Assembly (NCBI GenBank): GCA_964355675.1
Contig: CAYHEC010000010.1
Span: 1 to 64,000, forward strand
Source: CAMBDS01 sp964355675
GTDB taxonomy: Bacteria; Electryoneota; AABM5-125-24; Hatepunaeales; Hatepunaeaceae
Length of the DNA: 64,000 nucleotides
Direction of reading: 5' to 3'
Part shown: piece by piece, positions 25,246 to 35,119 of the stretch
Position numbering within the stretch: the first letter of the stretch is position 1
How the letters are laid out: every line of letters begins with the position of its first letter
The notes under the pieces: generated by a model
The model's input: only the letters and a program-made list of their open reading frames with translations
Databases searched by the model: none
Told to the model about the DNA's origin: nothing
Position numbers and translations under genes: made by a program

Positions 25246-25569
25246 TAATAATCAATTGTAAATCATTTGAACTGCCTGCATAATAACTTTATTTATAATT
25301 AGATGAGATTTCGTTTCGTACCCTTCCTGCCAAGTTCAAAAAAATAATGAAGTTGACACGTATCACAATACATAATTCTTGTATAGATTATTTTACGCAG
25401 TGCCATAGAATTTCACGAGTCAACTTTAGCCTCCTCAAGATTTCCCATCACTGCGTCGAAAGGCTTGTCACTAGGATTTGTCTCCTTCTGTCATGATTGT
25501 ACTCGATGTGGATTAGCATCCAATAGCTTACATTAACACAAACTCCCTCGCCATTTAAAGGTCTTCCAA
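25246..25569. other. Non-coding AT-rich stretch upstream of the giant sorted protein
   Basis: The whole gap 25116-25569 has no gene. After the tandem array, this part is AT-rich and has no ORF, tRNA or clear hairpin. TTGACA at 25353-25358 resembles a -35, but no -10 follows at the right distance. It probably holds the promoter of the 25570 gene, which I cannot place. Confidence 0.5.
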
Positions 25570-28500
25570 ATGAAGATTAATACGTTTTTAGTCCTCGTTG
25601 CGTTATCGATATTGAATTTTGTCGGAACAGCACCAGGCGCAATTCTGAACGTCCCTGAAGATTATCAGACCATTCAGGCTGGTATCGACGCCGCAAGTTC
25701 TGGCGATACTGTTCTGGTACATCCGGGAACTTACGACGAAAACCTCTACATCAACCAAAATAATCTCACCGTTGGCAGTCTCGCATTGACGACGGGTAAT
25801 CTTGATTACGTTGAAGAGACAATCATTGATGGAGGCCAGCGGGGGCCGGTGGTTCTGATCTATGGCGGCAACGGGAATACTCTGCTGGGATTCACGATTC
25901 AAAACGGTGCGGTGGGGTATCAGTGGAATAATTACGGCTACGGTGGCGGGGTGAGTGGGTTCAGCACCAGCGAACTCCTGCTGAAGGATCTGGTTGTTCA
26001 GAACAACAGCGCCTTTTATGGCGGCGGGATCGGAATCTTCCAATGGTCTGCAACCATCAGGAATGTGCTGGTTATAAACAACCGTGCGGTTTACGGCGGG
26101 GGGATCGACATTCACGGCTCGTGGGTATCAATGAATAGCGTGACGGTGGCGCACAATAGCATCCGCCAAGAGCCGGGCTACGGCGGTGGAGAGGGCGGGG
26201 GGTTGTTCTTTGGCAATACCCAAGCGGCGGCTGGTCACGAGAATGTTGATATTTTTAATTCGATTTTCTGGGCTAACGAAGGCGATGGCGACGTTGCCGA
26301 CGACGAGATCCGCGGTGGGTACACTACCGTTCATTACAGCGACGTTCAGGGTGGTGAAGAAGGTAACGCCGGACTGGGTTGGGCCGAAGGAAACATCGAC
26401 GAAGACCCGGACTTCGTGGACGCCGAAAATGGCGATTTCCATCTCGCCGACGGCAGTCCTTGCATCGATACCGGCGACCCGCTGGCACAAGATGAGCCGG
26501 ATGGATCTCCTGCAGATATGGGAGCGTACAATTTCTCGAGCGAATGGGTTGATCATCACGATTATGTGCTGGATGTCCCCGAAGAATACGGCACGATCCA
26601 GTGGGCGATCCAGAATGCTCTACCGGGTGACACGATTCTCGTTCAGCCGGGGACTTACTACGAAAACCTCCAATTGTATCAAACTTCCGCCAACATTACG
26701 ATTGCGAGTCTTGCACTGACGACGGGCGACCTTAGCTACGTTGCTGAAACGGTCATTGATGCGGGGAGGAATGGTCCGTGCCTGTTCTCGTATGGAGGAT
26801 ACGGGGATGGAGTTGTCTTGTCCGGATTTACTCTGCAAAACGGTATCGGAACGAGTTGGGACCAGTTCCTACAGGGCGGCGCTCTTTTCTCGCTTAACAG
26901 TACGGATATAACCTACGAGAATCTGGTCATTCAGAACAATACCGCCACGCATGGTGGGGCGATCTCGGTTGTCGGCGGCAGTGCAACGATGAGAAACATT
27001 CTGGCGGTAAAAAATTCCGCGCAATGGGGCTTCGGAATTCATGTCTCCGGCGCGGCCGCAACGATGGATCATTTGACAGTTGCGGACAACTGCTACAGGT
27101 TCATCGGAAACTACTACGCCTTCACGACTGGCGCGTTGTACCTGAATTCTGGGGATATGACGGTGACGAATTCGATCATCCAGGATAATGATTACCTTCA
27201 GATCCGTGCAGTGGTCGATGAGGTGGACGGCAATGGAAATGATATCGCAATTACTTACAACGATATCGAGGGCGGAAGCAACAGCGTAAAGGGCTGGTAT
27301 AACGAAATTGTCGATATTTCTGGCAACGGCAACATCGACGAAGACGCTCGCTTCAGGGACGCCTATGAGGGGGACTACCGGCTGGACAACGACTCCCCCT
27401 GCATCGACGCTGGTGATCCGGACTCACCAGAGGATGCGGACGGTTCGCGTGCCGATATTGGCGCTCACGATCTGGTTGGGGGTCGGGCAACTCACTATCA
27501 TGGCGGTTATCAATGCGGCTGGCCGGTCAACGCGGCTCAACCTGATACCTTCGAGACAAACACCTACGGCGGCAATGGAAACGAAGACGCCAACTCGCTA
27601 ATTGAGGCTGAGGACGGTGGTTTTGCCATTGCAGGATATACAACTTCTGCCGGGGCGGGCGGGCAGGACTTCTACTTGCTCAAGACCGACGCCGAAGGTG
27701 ACAGCGTCTGGTCGCGTACCTATGGCGGTGCGGATGATGAAATTGCCAGACAAGTTATCCAAACCGAAGATGGCGGGTATTTAATGGTCGGTTCTACCCG
27801 TTCATTTGGGGAAGGTGAGGGCGATTTCTTTTTGGTTCGCACCAATTCTGAAGGCGAAGAACTCTGGTCGAAGACTTACGGCGGAACGGAGGACGAGGCC
27901 GCTCACAGCGTAGTTCAAACCGCCGATGGCGGGTTTGCTGTGGCAGGATGGACAAACTCGTTTGACGATGATCACGACTGGAATAACCATGATTTCTGGC
28001 TGGTTCGAACCGACGCCAACGGTGACAGTATCTGGGCTCGGCGCTACGGTGGGACAATCACCGACGCCGCGACCAAGATCATCTCGACCGCTGATGGCGG
28101 CTTCACCATGGTCGGGCCGTCTAACTCGTTTGGGGATGGGGATTACGACGCCTGGATGATTCACATCGCCGCGGATGGTGATAGCCTTTGGTCGAAAACG
28201 ATTGGCGTAGCGGGCTATTATGACTATGCCAACGATGTGATTCAGATGGAAGATGAGGGATACGCGCTCGCCGGGGTTTCCGGTCTGGGTGATGCTACCA
28301 ACGGGTATTTGGCTCGAACAGATGCACAAGGGGAGCTTCTCTGGCAGAACACCTATGGTAATCCGGATGTATTCGATAGCTTCAGTTCACTGGTTGGAAT
28401 GGCAGACGGCGGCTTTGTCTTGACCGGAAGCACCACGCCGCTGGGGAATGGGGATGTTGATTTTTGGTTGCTAAGAGTTAACTACGGCGGTCAAGGTCAT

Positions 28501-31500
28501 TGGCAGAGGTCGATTGATATAGATGGGGCTGACGAAGCGCATGCTCTGGTGCAAACACGCAGTAGTGGGTTTGCCTACACAGGGTCAGTCGTTCGACAGG
28601 CGGGTCACTCGGATATTGGATTCGTAATTACGAGTCCTGAATTTCTCGATTCCTACGACAACGTGACCCCCAACCCCGGTAGCTTTGATTTTGGCTGGGT
28701 TCCCTACGGGCAAGGAGCCGCGACGAACATTGTCTTTCGCAACGAAGGGCCAGGGAATTCTCAAATTCGCGTCTGGTGGGACGCAGGGGTTTTCAGTTCT
28801 CACGACGCGCTCCATGTGATTCAGGACGGTGATTCGAGCTCGGTTGAGATTCGCGTGGCGTCTGAAACGGAAATAGGCGATTACTACGGCACGCTCTACT
28901 GGACGGCCGAATGCGATGCGGTTCAATCGATACCGCTTCATATAAGAATCTATGAGGGCGGTGGCGAAGAAGAACCTCCTCTCGAGGTTGATGTCGATTC
29001 GCTTGACTTCGGCGTGATTCCTCCCGGCCAGCAAGCTGTACGTCGGGTCAGATTTCACAATCCGACCGGCGACACCTTGCGCATGCGAGCTCGGATCGTT
29101 GGTGGAGGTGGGGGGATGTACGCCTGTCCGGAAGATTCTGAATACGTCGTTCCGCCGGGCGGTTCGGTGAGCGTGATCGTCAAGTTTAATGTTGGCGGCG
29201 GGGGCGGAGCTGGCGGTTATCCAGACACGCTGGCATGGAGAGTTGGCGGTGGTGGAACCGAGTGGAGAATTCCCATCGAAGGATCCATCGGCGGGGGCGG
29301 CGGCTGGATTACCACCGTCGGAGATGGGGGCTCCGGTGGAGGCGGAGGGCTCGTTAAAACGCCGATAGGCTTTGCCTATGGCGGCAGTTATGGGCCGACC
29401 GAGCGAACGAAGAAATTCTGGGCTGGTGGTGTTGACTCGCGAGGTCGTCCGATCTGGGGACGTCCTTATGGCGGTCCTGGTGGCAAGGCAAAACCGATCA
29501 TCAAACGACGCGGAGGTGGGTACGCGCTTGGCGGCACGGTCGATACACTCGATGAGGGTGGCGGAAGCGACTGGCTTGTTGTTTTGGATGAAAACGGCGA
29601 CAGCCTTTGGTCACGAGCCTGCGGCTGTCACCCACGCAATACGAGAATAACCGGGATCGGCGAGACGCCTGAAGGAGACTTGATCCTTATCGGTGACTTT
29701 ACAAGCGACGGTCCAGACGGGGATGATATTTTCATCGATAAAGTTACAAGTGATGGGGGCGACGTTTGGTCACATACCTTCGGCGGACCTGGCGATGACG
29801 ATGCGACGGCGATTATCCCGAGTCCCGACGGCGGACTGGTGGTGATCGGCACAACAAGATCACCGGATCGCGATGACACAGATATCTGGGTTATTAAACT
29901 CGATCCAGATGGCGATCCGTCATGGTCGAAAACTTACGGTGGACCTAGTGACGAAATGGCCACCGGCGCGACTCCGAATCCGATCGACAGCTGTATAGTC
30001 ATAACAGGTAATCTTGTTGATGTGGGTAATGGAATCGAAGATATTATTTTGCTGAAGATTACACCGGATGGCGATAGTTTGTGGACGGAAACACTCGGCG
30101 GGCCTTTATCTGAAAAGTGTAATTCCGTTGCGCCGACGCTTGACGGCGGGTTCATATTGACAGGAACCACGGTTCCGGATGGAGGTACTCTTCCTGATGT
30201 TCTGCTCATCCGGACTGACGAGAACGGGGACAGCCTCTGGTCACAGAGTTTTGGAGGGAATCTTAAAGACGTCGGGACCGCGGTGGTTCCTGACCTCGAC
30301 GGTGGCTTTGTTATCGCGGGGGAGACCAGCTCGTTTGGCCCAGGGGAATCGAACATTCTGCTATTCAAGGTCGTCCCTGATTCCGGTGCGGCAAGCTCAA
30401 TAACAGCATCACCTGATTCGGTTGGGTTTGGGCGTGTCTGTTTCGGTTTGGGAGCTGAGCGAGTAGTCCGATTCACTAACGAAGGCAACCGAATACTCAG
30501 AGTGACCACCCTTATTGATCACGACGAGCTCTTCTATTCACCAAAACAAGTTCATACAATACTGCCTGGCGAGCATGTCAACGTGGTGGTTTCCATTCCT
30601 CCTCACGCACCAATTGAGGGTGGGCTGTACTTGTGCCATCTTGTCTGGTACGTAACTCCGGACGATCCTCAATCGATACCGTTGACAGCTACTCTGAGGG
30701 CGACAGCGGTTCCAGAGCACTTCACTGGCATCATCGAAACGGGTGACAGCCACAGTGTGCTTGTGACCGAGGCGACGATTGACTCCGAGCCGATCATGCC
30801 GGGCTGGGAGATCGGTGTTTACACCCCGGACGGTCTGCTGGCTGGCGCTGGGGTGAAACTGCAAGGGATCTTGGTCGGCGTTCCGGCTTGGGGCGACGAT
30901 CCCGAGACTGATGACGTGGACGGCTTCCGTGATGGTGAACCAATGACGTTCCGAATATGGGACGCTGACATCAATATCGAATATGCCACTCGAGCTACGA
31001 TTGAGGAAGGGAGTATTAACTGGCGGGCTGATGGTGTGACGGCGTTGACCTTGGAAGCAGTACAATCCCGGACGATTGAGGTTGCTTTTGTCAATAACTG
31101 GAATCTGATTTCGATCAATGTGATTCCGCCAATGAGTTTATGGATTTGTGAAACTGGTCCAGACATCGAATTGATGATGGAGCAATTCATCGACGCCGAG
31201 TCGGGCCAAAACCATGTTTTGCTTGTGAAAGACGAGCATGGGCGCTTCTACTGGCCGTCGCGTGGATACAACGGCATCCCGTACTGGAATTTGACTGAAG
31301 GATACCAAGTCAAGGTAGATCAGGCACTTCATGGGAGCTGGAGCGGCGAGCCTATACCGGCAACAGCGGATATTCCGATCGCTCGGGGCTGGAATTATAT
31401 CGCCTACTATCCATCGTATGAGTTATCAGCTTCGAGCCCGGACTTTAAGGTTCTCTCGCCGATACTTGAACATGTGATTCTCGCCAAGAACCGCTCCGGG

Positions 31501-32283
31501 AACTTCATGAGACCGGCGAGTAACTTCAGTAACATGGCTCCTTGGCGCGAGACTATGGGCTATCAAATCAAGGTTGACGCCAATGTAGTCCTAAACTATC
31601 CTCTGGAACCCGATGAAGGTGATTTGGCGGCGATTGTGCCTGCCTCTCCAGATCTTGCTCGCGCAACTCATTGGAATGCTTGTATTGAAACCGGGGTCAA
31701 TATGTCTGTTTTGATCACGGAATTCAAAGGGGCGAAAGTTGAGGCAGGCGATCAGGTTGCCGCATTCAACTCTTCTGACAATCTGGTTGGTATCGGGACT
31801 GTTCAAGAGGGTGGAATATGTGGACTTGCGGTTTGGGGAGACGATATTTCGACAGAAATCGTGGATGGGTTAGGGGCTGGCGAGGCGTTTGAACTTCGGC
31901 TCTGGAGCGTTCGAGCAGAAGCTGAGTTCGACCTTAATGAAGTCAGGGAGAAGTCCATGTTAGTTTATGAAACTGACACATTCCTTGATATGGTAGCGAA
32001 AGTCACGGCGGAGATCCCAGATAATTTCTACATCGGTCAGAATTACCCGAATCCGTTCAATTCAGTAACCCGAGTAGCTTTCGGTTTGCCGGAAGCATCG
32101 ATAGTTACGATTAGTATCTTCGATCTGTCTGGTCGCAAGATGTCGATTTTGACGAAAGGCGAGTTTCAAGCTGGTCACCATAGTATCGTTTTGAACGGAG
32201 AATCGATGGTGTCGGGCGTTTACATCGTTAAGATGGAAGCGACGAACTTCAGCGCCGTTCGCAAGGTAATGCTCGTGAAGTAA
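25570..32283 (+). CDS. Giant secreted multi-domain protein: two beta-helices, two propellers, Ig-like domains, type IX sorting domain
   Basis: This protein has 2237 residues. The signal peptide ends GTAPGA near 24. Two pectate-lyase-like beta-helix domains (about 27-325 and 333-640) each begin with the same motif (LNVPEDYQTIQAGIDAA; LDVPEEYGTIQWAIQNA), a likely duplication. A propeller (about 660-1030) of DGG repeats (EDGGYLMVGSTRSFGEG, GDSVWSRTYGG) follows. An ASPM-SPD2-Hydin-like domain comes next, then a Gly-rich linker (about 1175-1265). A second propeller (about 1270-1600) and a second Hydin-like domain (about 1610-1710) follow. Two pairs of C-terminal modules come next (HFTGIIETGD.., NNWNLISINV..), and finally a sorting domain from about 2150 with YPNPFNSVTR and SGVYIVKM. 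A cell-surface or released adhesin or matrix protein is likely. Confidence 0.82.
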   Translation: MKINTFLVLVALSILNFVGTAPGAILNVPEDYQTIQAGIDAASSGDTVLVHPGTYDENLYINQNNLTVGSLALTTGNLDYVEETIIDGGQRGPVVLIYGGNGNTLLGFTIQNGAVGYQWNNYGYGGGVSGFSTSELLLKDLVVQNNSAFYGGGIGIFQWSATIRNVLVINNRAVYGGGIDIHGSWVSMNSVTVAHNSIRQEPGYGGGEGGGLFFGNTQAAAGHENVDIFNSIFWANEGDGDVADDEIRGGYTTVHYSDVQGGEEGNAGLGWAEGNIDEDPDFVDAENGDFHLADGSPCIDTGDPLAQDEPDGSPADMGAYNFSSEWVDHHDYVLDVPEEYGTIQWAIQNALPGDTILVQPGTYYENLQLYQTSANITIASLALTTGDLSYVAETVIDAGRNGPCLFSYGGYGDGVVLSGFTLQNGIGTSWDQFLQGGALFSLNSTDITYENLVIQNNTATHGGAISVVGGSATMRNILAVKNSAQWGFGIHVSGAAATMDHLTVADNCYRFIGNYYAFTTGALYLNSGDMTVTNSIIQDNDYLQIRAVVDEVDGNGNDIAITYNDIEGGSNSVKGWYNEIVDISGNGNIDEDARFRDAYEGDYRLDNDSPCIDAGDPDSPEDADGSRADIGAHDLVGGRATHYHGGYQCGWPVNAAQPDTFETNTYGGNGNEDANSLIEAEDGGFAIAGYTTSAGAGGQDFYLLKTDAEGDSVWSRTYGGADDEIARQVIQTEDGGYLMVGSTRSFGEGEGDFFLVRTNSEGEELWSKTYGGTEDEAAHSVVQTADGGFAVAGWTNSFDDDHDWNNHDFWLVRTDANGDSIWARRYGGTITDAATKIISTADGGFTMVGPSNSFGDGDYDAWMIHIAADGDSLWSKTIGVAGYYDYANDVIQMEDEGYALAGVSGLGDATNGYLARTDAQGELLWQNTYGNPDVFDSFSSLVGMADGGFVLTGSTTPLGNGDVDFWLLRVNYGGQGHWQRSIDIDGADEAHALVQTRSSGFAYTGSVVRQAGHSDIGFVITSPEFLDSYDNVTPNPGSFDFGWVPYGQGAATNIVFRNEGPGNSQIRVWWDAGVFSSHDALHVIQDGDSSSVEIRVASETEIGDYYGTLYWTAECDAVQSIPLHIRIYEGGGEEEPPLEVDVDSLDFGVIPPGQQAVRRVRFHNPTGDTLRMRARIVGGGGGMYACPEDSEYVVPPGGSVSVIVKFNVGGGGGAGGYPDTLAWRVGGGGTEWRIPIEGSIGGGGGWITTVGDGGSGGGGGLVKTPIGFAYGGSYGPTERTKKFWAGGVDSRGRPIWGRPYGGPGGKAKPIIKRRGGGYALGGTVDTLDEGGGSDWLVVLDENGDSLWSRACGCHPRNTRITGIGETPEGDLILIGDFTSDGPDGDDIFIDKVTSDGGDVWSHTFGGPGDDDATAIIPSPDGGLVVIGTTRSPDRDDTDIWVIKLDPDGDPSWSKTYGGPSDEMATGATPNPIDSCIVITGNLVDVGNGIEDIILLKITPDGDSLWTETLGGPLSEKCNSVAPTLDGGFILTGTTVPDGGTLPDVLLIRTDENGDSLWSQSFGGNLKDVGTAVVPDLDGGFVIAGETSSFGPGESNILLFKVVPDSGAASSITASPDSVGFGRVCFGLGAERVVRFTNEGNRILRVTTLIDHDELFYSPKQVHTILPGEHVNVVVSIPPHAPIEGGLYLCHLVWYVTPDDPQSIPLTATLRATAVPEHFTGIIETGDSHSVLVTEATIDSEPIMPGWEIGVYTPDGLLAGAGVKLQGILVGVPAWGDDPETDDVDGFRDGEPMTFRIWDADINIEYATRATIEEGSINWRADGVTALTLEAVQSRTIEVAFVNNWNLISINVIPPMSLWICETGPDIELMMEQFIDAESGQNHVLLVKDEHGRFYWPSRGYNGIPYWNLTEGYQVKVDQALHGSWSGEPIPATADIPIARGWNYIAYYPSYELSASSPDFKVLSPILEHVILAKNRSGNFMRPASNFSNMAPWRETMGYQIKVDANVVLNYPLEPDEGDLAAIVPASPDLARATHWNACIETGVNMSVLITEFKGAKVEAGDQVAAFNSSDNLVGIGTVQEGGICGLAVWGDDISTEIVDGLGAGEAFELRLWSVRAEAEFDLNEVREKSMLVYETDTFLDMVAKVTAEIPDNFYIGQNYPNPFNSVTRVAFGLPEASIVTISIFDLSGRKMSILTKGEFQAGHHSIVLNGESMVSGVYIVKMEATNFSAVRKVMLVK

Positions 32284-32296
32284 TTGTAATAATGCA

Positions 32297-32326
32297 AGTA
32301 GGGGCGTATTGCAATACGCCCCTACT
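32297..32326. repeat. Perfect 30-bp palindrome, GTAG...CTAC family
   Basis: Half-site AGTAGGGGCGTATTG. It differs from the copy at 690-717 at two base pairs, each compensated on the other arm, so symmetry is kept although the sequence changed. Confidence 0.8.
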
Positions 32327-32330
32327 GCTA

Positions 32331-32374
32331 AAAGCATGAAGACCCGAACCAACTGGCTCGGGTCTTCATGCTTT
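32331..32374. terminator. Bidirectional terminator between convergent genes
   Basis: AAAGCATGAAGACCCGA / TCGGGTCTTCATGCTTT gives a 17-bp perfect stem with a 10-base, partly paired loop. The ends supply A and T tracts on both strands (CTTTA on plus, GCTTTTAG on minus). It lies between the 3' ends of the giant sorted-protein gene and kdsD. Confidence 0.8.
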
Positions 32375-32430
32375 ATGCGGCTAAATTTTGTGTAAGAGAA
32401 TGGGAGGGATTGGCTTGTTGGGACGAGAGA

Positions 32431-33471
32431 TTACCGTATGGTCTCAAGTTTTACGATGTCGTGCATGTGAATAATCCCAACGAGCTTTCGACCGTCATTT
32501 ATAACCGGCAGGGTTGTAATAGAGTGTTGTTCCATTATTCTCAATGCTCGAGCGGATAGCGAGTCGGGTGAGAGCGCTTTCGGATTTCGGGTCATGGCCT
32601 CAGCGGCAGTCAGATCGAAAGGATTGGACGTCTTTTCGAGAAGTCGCCTCAAATCGCCATCAGTGAATATTCCAAGGAGTTCACCGTTTGTATCGACCAC
32701 ACAGACCGTGCCAAGTCGCTTTGTCGTCATCTCCATAATGGCTTGTTTCATAGAGGCATCGGGCGAAACCATTGGGATATTTATTCCACCATGCATCAAG
32801 TCTTTGACTTTGACAAGCATTTTCCCACCCAATAGACCACCCGGGTGAAGCATGGCAAAATCTTCTTCCTTGATACCCCGTCGTACAAGTAACGCCACAG
32901 CGAGAGCGTCACCAAGCGCCACGGTAGTCGCATTGGACGAAGTCGGGAGCAGTCCGAAAGGCCATTCGTGCTTGGGGACGGAAACGTCGAGATGCAAATC
33001 AGCGAGGGTCGCAAGAGCTGAGGTGGGAGTTCCGGTCAGGGCAATGACAGTGACACCCAGCAATTTCAGGCGGGGGATCAAGTCAGTAAGCTCTCTGGTT
33101 TCACCAGAATAAGAAATGGCCAGAATAATATCTCCGGCTGAAACAACACCCATATCTCCATGAATTGCTTCTGCCGCGTGAAGGAACAACGAGGGCGCGC
33201 CGGTCGAAGCAAGGGTTGCAGAAATTTTCTTGGCGGCAATTCCCGATTTGCCTAAACCGGTTACGACAATTTTACCTTTACAAAAATGAAGCAGATCAAG
33301 CGCTTCAAGGAACGTACCGTCAAGACGTTGCGCAAGTTCATTAAGAGACTGGCTTTCAAGCTTGATTAGCTTGCGGGCAACCTCCATCAACAATTCAGGA
33401 TCGTCGATATGCGCTCCGTTTGAATTCGATACTTTCAATTTGCCATGAGTATTGTTATCTGGAACAGCCAT
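32431..33471 (-). CDS. kdsD: D-arabinose 5-phosphate isomerase (KpsF/GutQ/KdsD family)
   Basis: This 346-residue enzyme converts ribulose 5-phosphate to arabinose 5-phosphate, the first step towards Kdo of lipopolysaccharide or capsule. A SIS sugar-isomerase domain (about 45-190) has GKIVVTGLGKSGIAAKKIS and SLFLHAAEAIHGDMGVV, with the family signature SYSGETREL. Two CBS domains follow (about 220-340; VKDLMHGG, LGIFTDGDLRRLLEK, ITTLPVIND). LHPGGLLGG corresponds to the HPGG.LG segment of KdsD. It stands at the downstream end of the glycan locus, 108 bp from the UDP-GlcNAc dehydrogenase. The N-terminus is about 20 residues longer than in E. coli KdsD; the ATG has no clear ribosome binding site. 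Confidence 0.92.
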   Translation of the reverse strand: MAVPDNNTHGKLKVSNSNGAHIDDPELLMEVARKLIKLESQSLNELAQRLDGTFLEALDLLHFCKGKIVVTGLGKSGIAAKKISATLASTGAPSLFLHAAEAIHGDMGVVSAGDIILAISYSGETRELTDLIPRLKLLGVTVIALTGTPTSALATLADLHLDVSVPKHEWPFGLLPTSSNATTVALGDALAVALLVRRGIKEEDFAMLHPGGLLGGKMLVKVKDLMHGGINIPMVSPDASMKQAIMEMTTKRLGTVCVVDTNGELLGIFTDGDLRRLLEKTSNPFDLTAAEAMTRNPKALSPDSLSARALRIMEQHSITTLPVINDGRKLVGIIHMHDIVKLETIR

Positions 33472-33579
33472 TCAAGAGTTTTTCGATTTATTGGCGATTC
33501 GGCTCGATTTGACCACGGGGAAGTACTCGACCACTCTTGTTCATTTACCTTATCGAAGCGTCTGATGGTTGACATCGTG

Positions 33580-34926
33580 CTAAAGTTTGACGATTCGTGC
33601 GGCAGAATTCTTGATTCCTTTGGTCGCGTTACGAGTATCCAAGATGAGTTTTGAATGTTGACAGATAAAGTTGTAATCAAACGAACTATGATCGGTGACG
33701 ACGATAACCAAATCTTGCTCTTGGAGCAATTTTTCGGTTAACGGGATCGATGTGAGAGGTTCGGTAATATCGCCCGCAACGTCGATATGTGGGACATGCG
33801 AGTCGTGATACTCAACGAAAGCTCCACGGTCGCGAAGGAGCTGGATAATGTCGAGAGCGGGACTTTCCCTCAAGTCATCGATATCGCGTTTGTACGCGAC
33901 TCCCAGAATCAATATGCGAGCGTTCCGAACGGCTTTCGATTCATCGTTAAGAATTTCAACGACCAATTCGATGACATATTCCGGCATCGAGGAGTTGACT
34001 TGAGTCGCCAGATCAATGAAGCGGGTATGATATTTTTGTTCGCGTAATTTCCAGGCGAGATACGAAGGATCGATGGGGATACAGTGCCCACCAAGACCGG
34101 GGCCCGGGTAAAATGGCATGAAACCGAACGGCTTACTTGCCGCCGCGTCGATCACCTCCCAGACGTCGAGACCGAGTTTGCGACAGATGATAGCGATTTC
34201 GTTGGCTAAGCCGATGTTGATCGCACGGAATGTGTTTTCCAGAATTTTCACCATTTCGGCGGCGCGGGTCGATGAGACCGGAATTACCTTCCCTACCAAT
34301 TTAGCATAGAAAGCGCAGGCTACCTCGGTGCAGGATGAGGTTACTCCCCCGACCACCTTCGGGGTATTATCAACTTGAAAAGTAGCATTACTCGGATCGA
34401 TTCGCTCGGGGGAGAAGGCGAGGAAATAATCCTCACCGACTTTTAACCCGGTTTCGGCGAAATAGGGCAGGATAACTTCGTCCACCGTGCCGGGGTAGGT
34501 GGTACTCTCAAGGGTAACAAGTTGTCCGGGACGAAGACTATCGCGAATGCTGTCACGAGCGGCGATGATGAATGAAACGTCAGGATCGCCGGTTTTATTG
34601 AGAGGTGTAGGGACGCAGATCACAATGACGTCGGCATTCTTCAGTGCGGCGAAATCCGCGGTGGCAGAGAGTCGCTTTTGGGCGACCAGATACTTGAGAC
34701 GTTCTGAGTCAACGTCGCCGATATAATTGATTCCATTGTTGATATTGTCGATCTTTTTGACATCGAGTTCGACCCCAAAAACGGTATAACCGCGTTCGGC
34801 AAATCCGACAGCAAGAGGAAGACCGACATAACCGAGCCCGATAACTCCAATAATGGCTTTGTTATTTTGGATTAGATCGTGCAGGACCACGAAATTTGAG
34901 CTCTTGAGCTTTTGGTCAGTAAACAT
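33580..34926 (-). CDS. wbpA: UDP-N-acetyl-D-glucosamine 6-dehydrogenase (WbpA-like nucleotide-sugar dehydrogenase)
   Basis: This 448-residue NAD-dependent dehydrogenase oxidises C6 of a UDP-hexose to the uronate in two steps. The N-terminal Rossmann motif GLGYVGLPLA starts at 30. The catalytic cysteine is in GPGLGGHCIPIDPSYLAWK (Cys282). The third domain starts with RILILGVAYKRDIDDLRESP. Sequence style (TPLNKTGDPDVSFI, ESTTYPGT, FSPERIDPSN) matches the WbpA/WbpO group that acts on UDP-GlcNAc rather than UDP-Glc. With the oxidoreductase, aminotransferase and acetyltransferase at 47.9-50.9 kb, it would make UDP-2,3-diacetamido-2,3-dideoxyglucuronate. Substrate preference is inferred from sequence and these neighbours. 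Confidence 0.85.
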   Translation of the reverse strand: MFTDQKLKSSNFVVLHDLIQNNKAIIGVIGLGYVGLPLAVGFAERGYTVFGVELDVKKIDNINNGINYIGDVDSERLKYLVAQKRLSATADFAALKNADVIVICVPTPLNKTGDPDVSFIIAARDSIRDSLRPGQLVTLESTTYPGTVDEVILPYFAETGLKVGEDYFLAFSPERIDPSNATFQVDNTPKVVGGVTSSCTEVACAFYAKLVGKVIPVSSTRAAEMVKILENTFRAINIGLANEIAIICRKLGLDVWEVIDAAASKPFGFMPFYPGPGLGGHCIPIDPSYLAWKLREQKYHTRFIDLATQVNSSMPEYVIELVVEILNDESKAVRNARILILGVAYKRDIDDLRESPALDIIQLLRDRGAFVEYHDSHVPHIDVAGDITEPLTSIPLTEKLLQEQDLVIVVTDHSSFDYNFICQHSKLILDTRNATKGIKNSAARIVKL

Positions 34927-35119
34927 AATGTTTGTTAGCGATGTTTAATGGTGAGGCGTGTCAATATTCTATTGCACACACCTCTGTGTTTGATTCCTAA
35001 GGAACCTTAAATATACAAATTAATTATCAAGAATAATATGGGGTTCGTGCGAGCGTAAGCGTTGGAAGGAAAAACGCGAATCGTGCCACTCCATCCGATT
35101 ACCAAAACTAATAATTTGG

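Noticed and set aside
25353..25387. Sigma-70 promoter of the giant gene
   Set aside because: TTGACA is present, but the nearest TATAGA is 23 bp away, beyond the usual spacer.
26186..26719. 177-codon plus-strand frame inside the giant gene
   Set aside because: It is a shadow of the beta-helix coding region; composition and lack of a start signal argue against a gene.
29934..30509. 191-codon minus-strand frame inside the giant gene
   Set aside because: It is antisense to the second propeller and has a repetitive, non-domain sequence.
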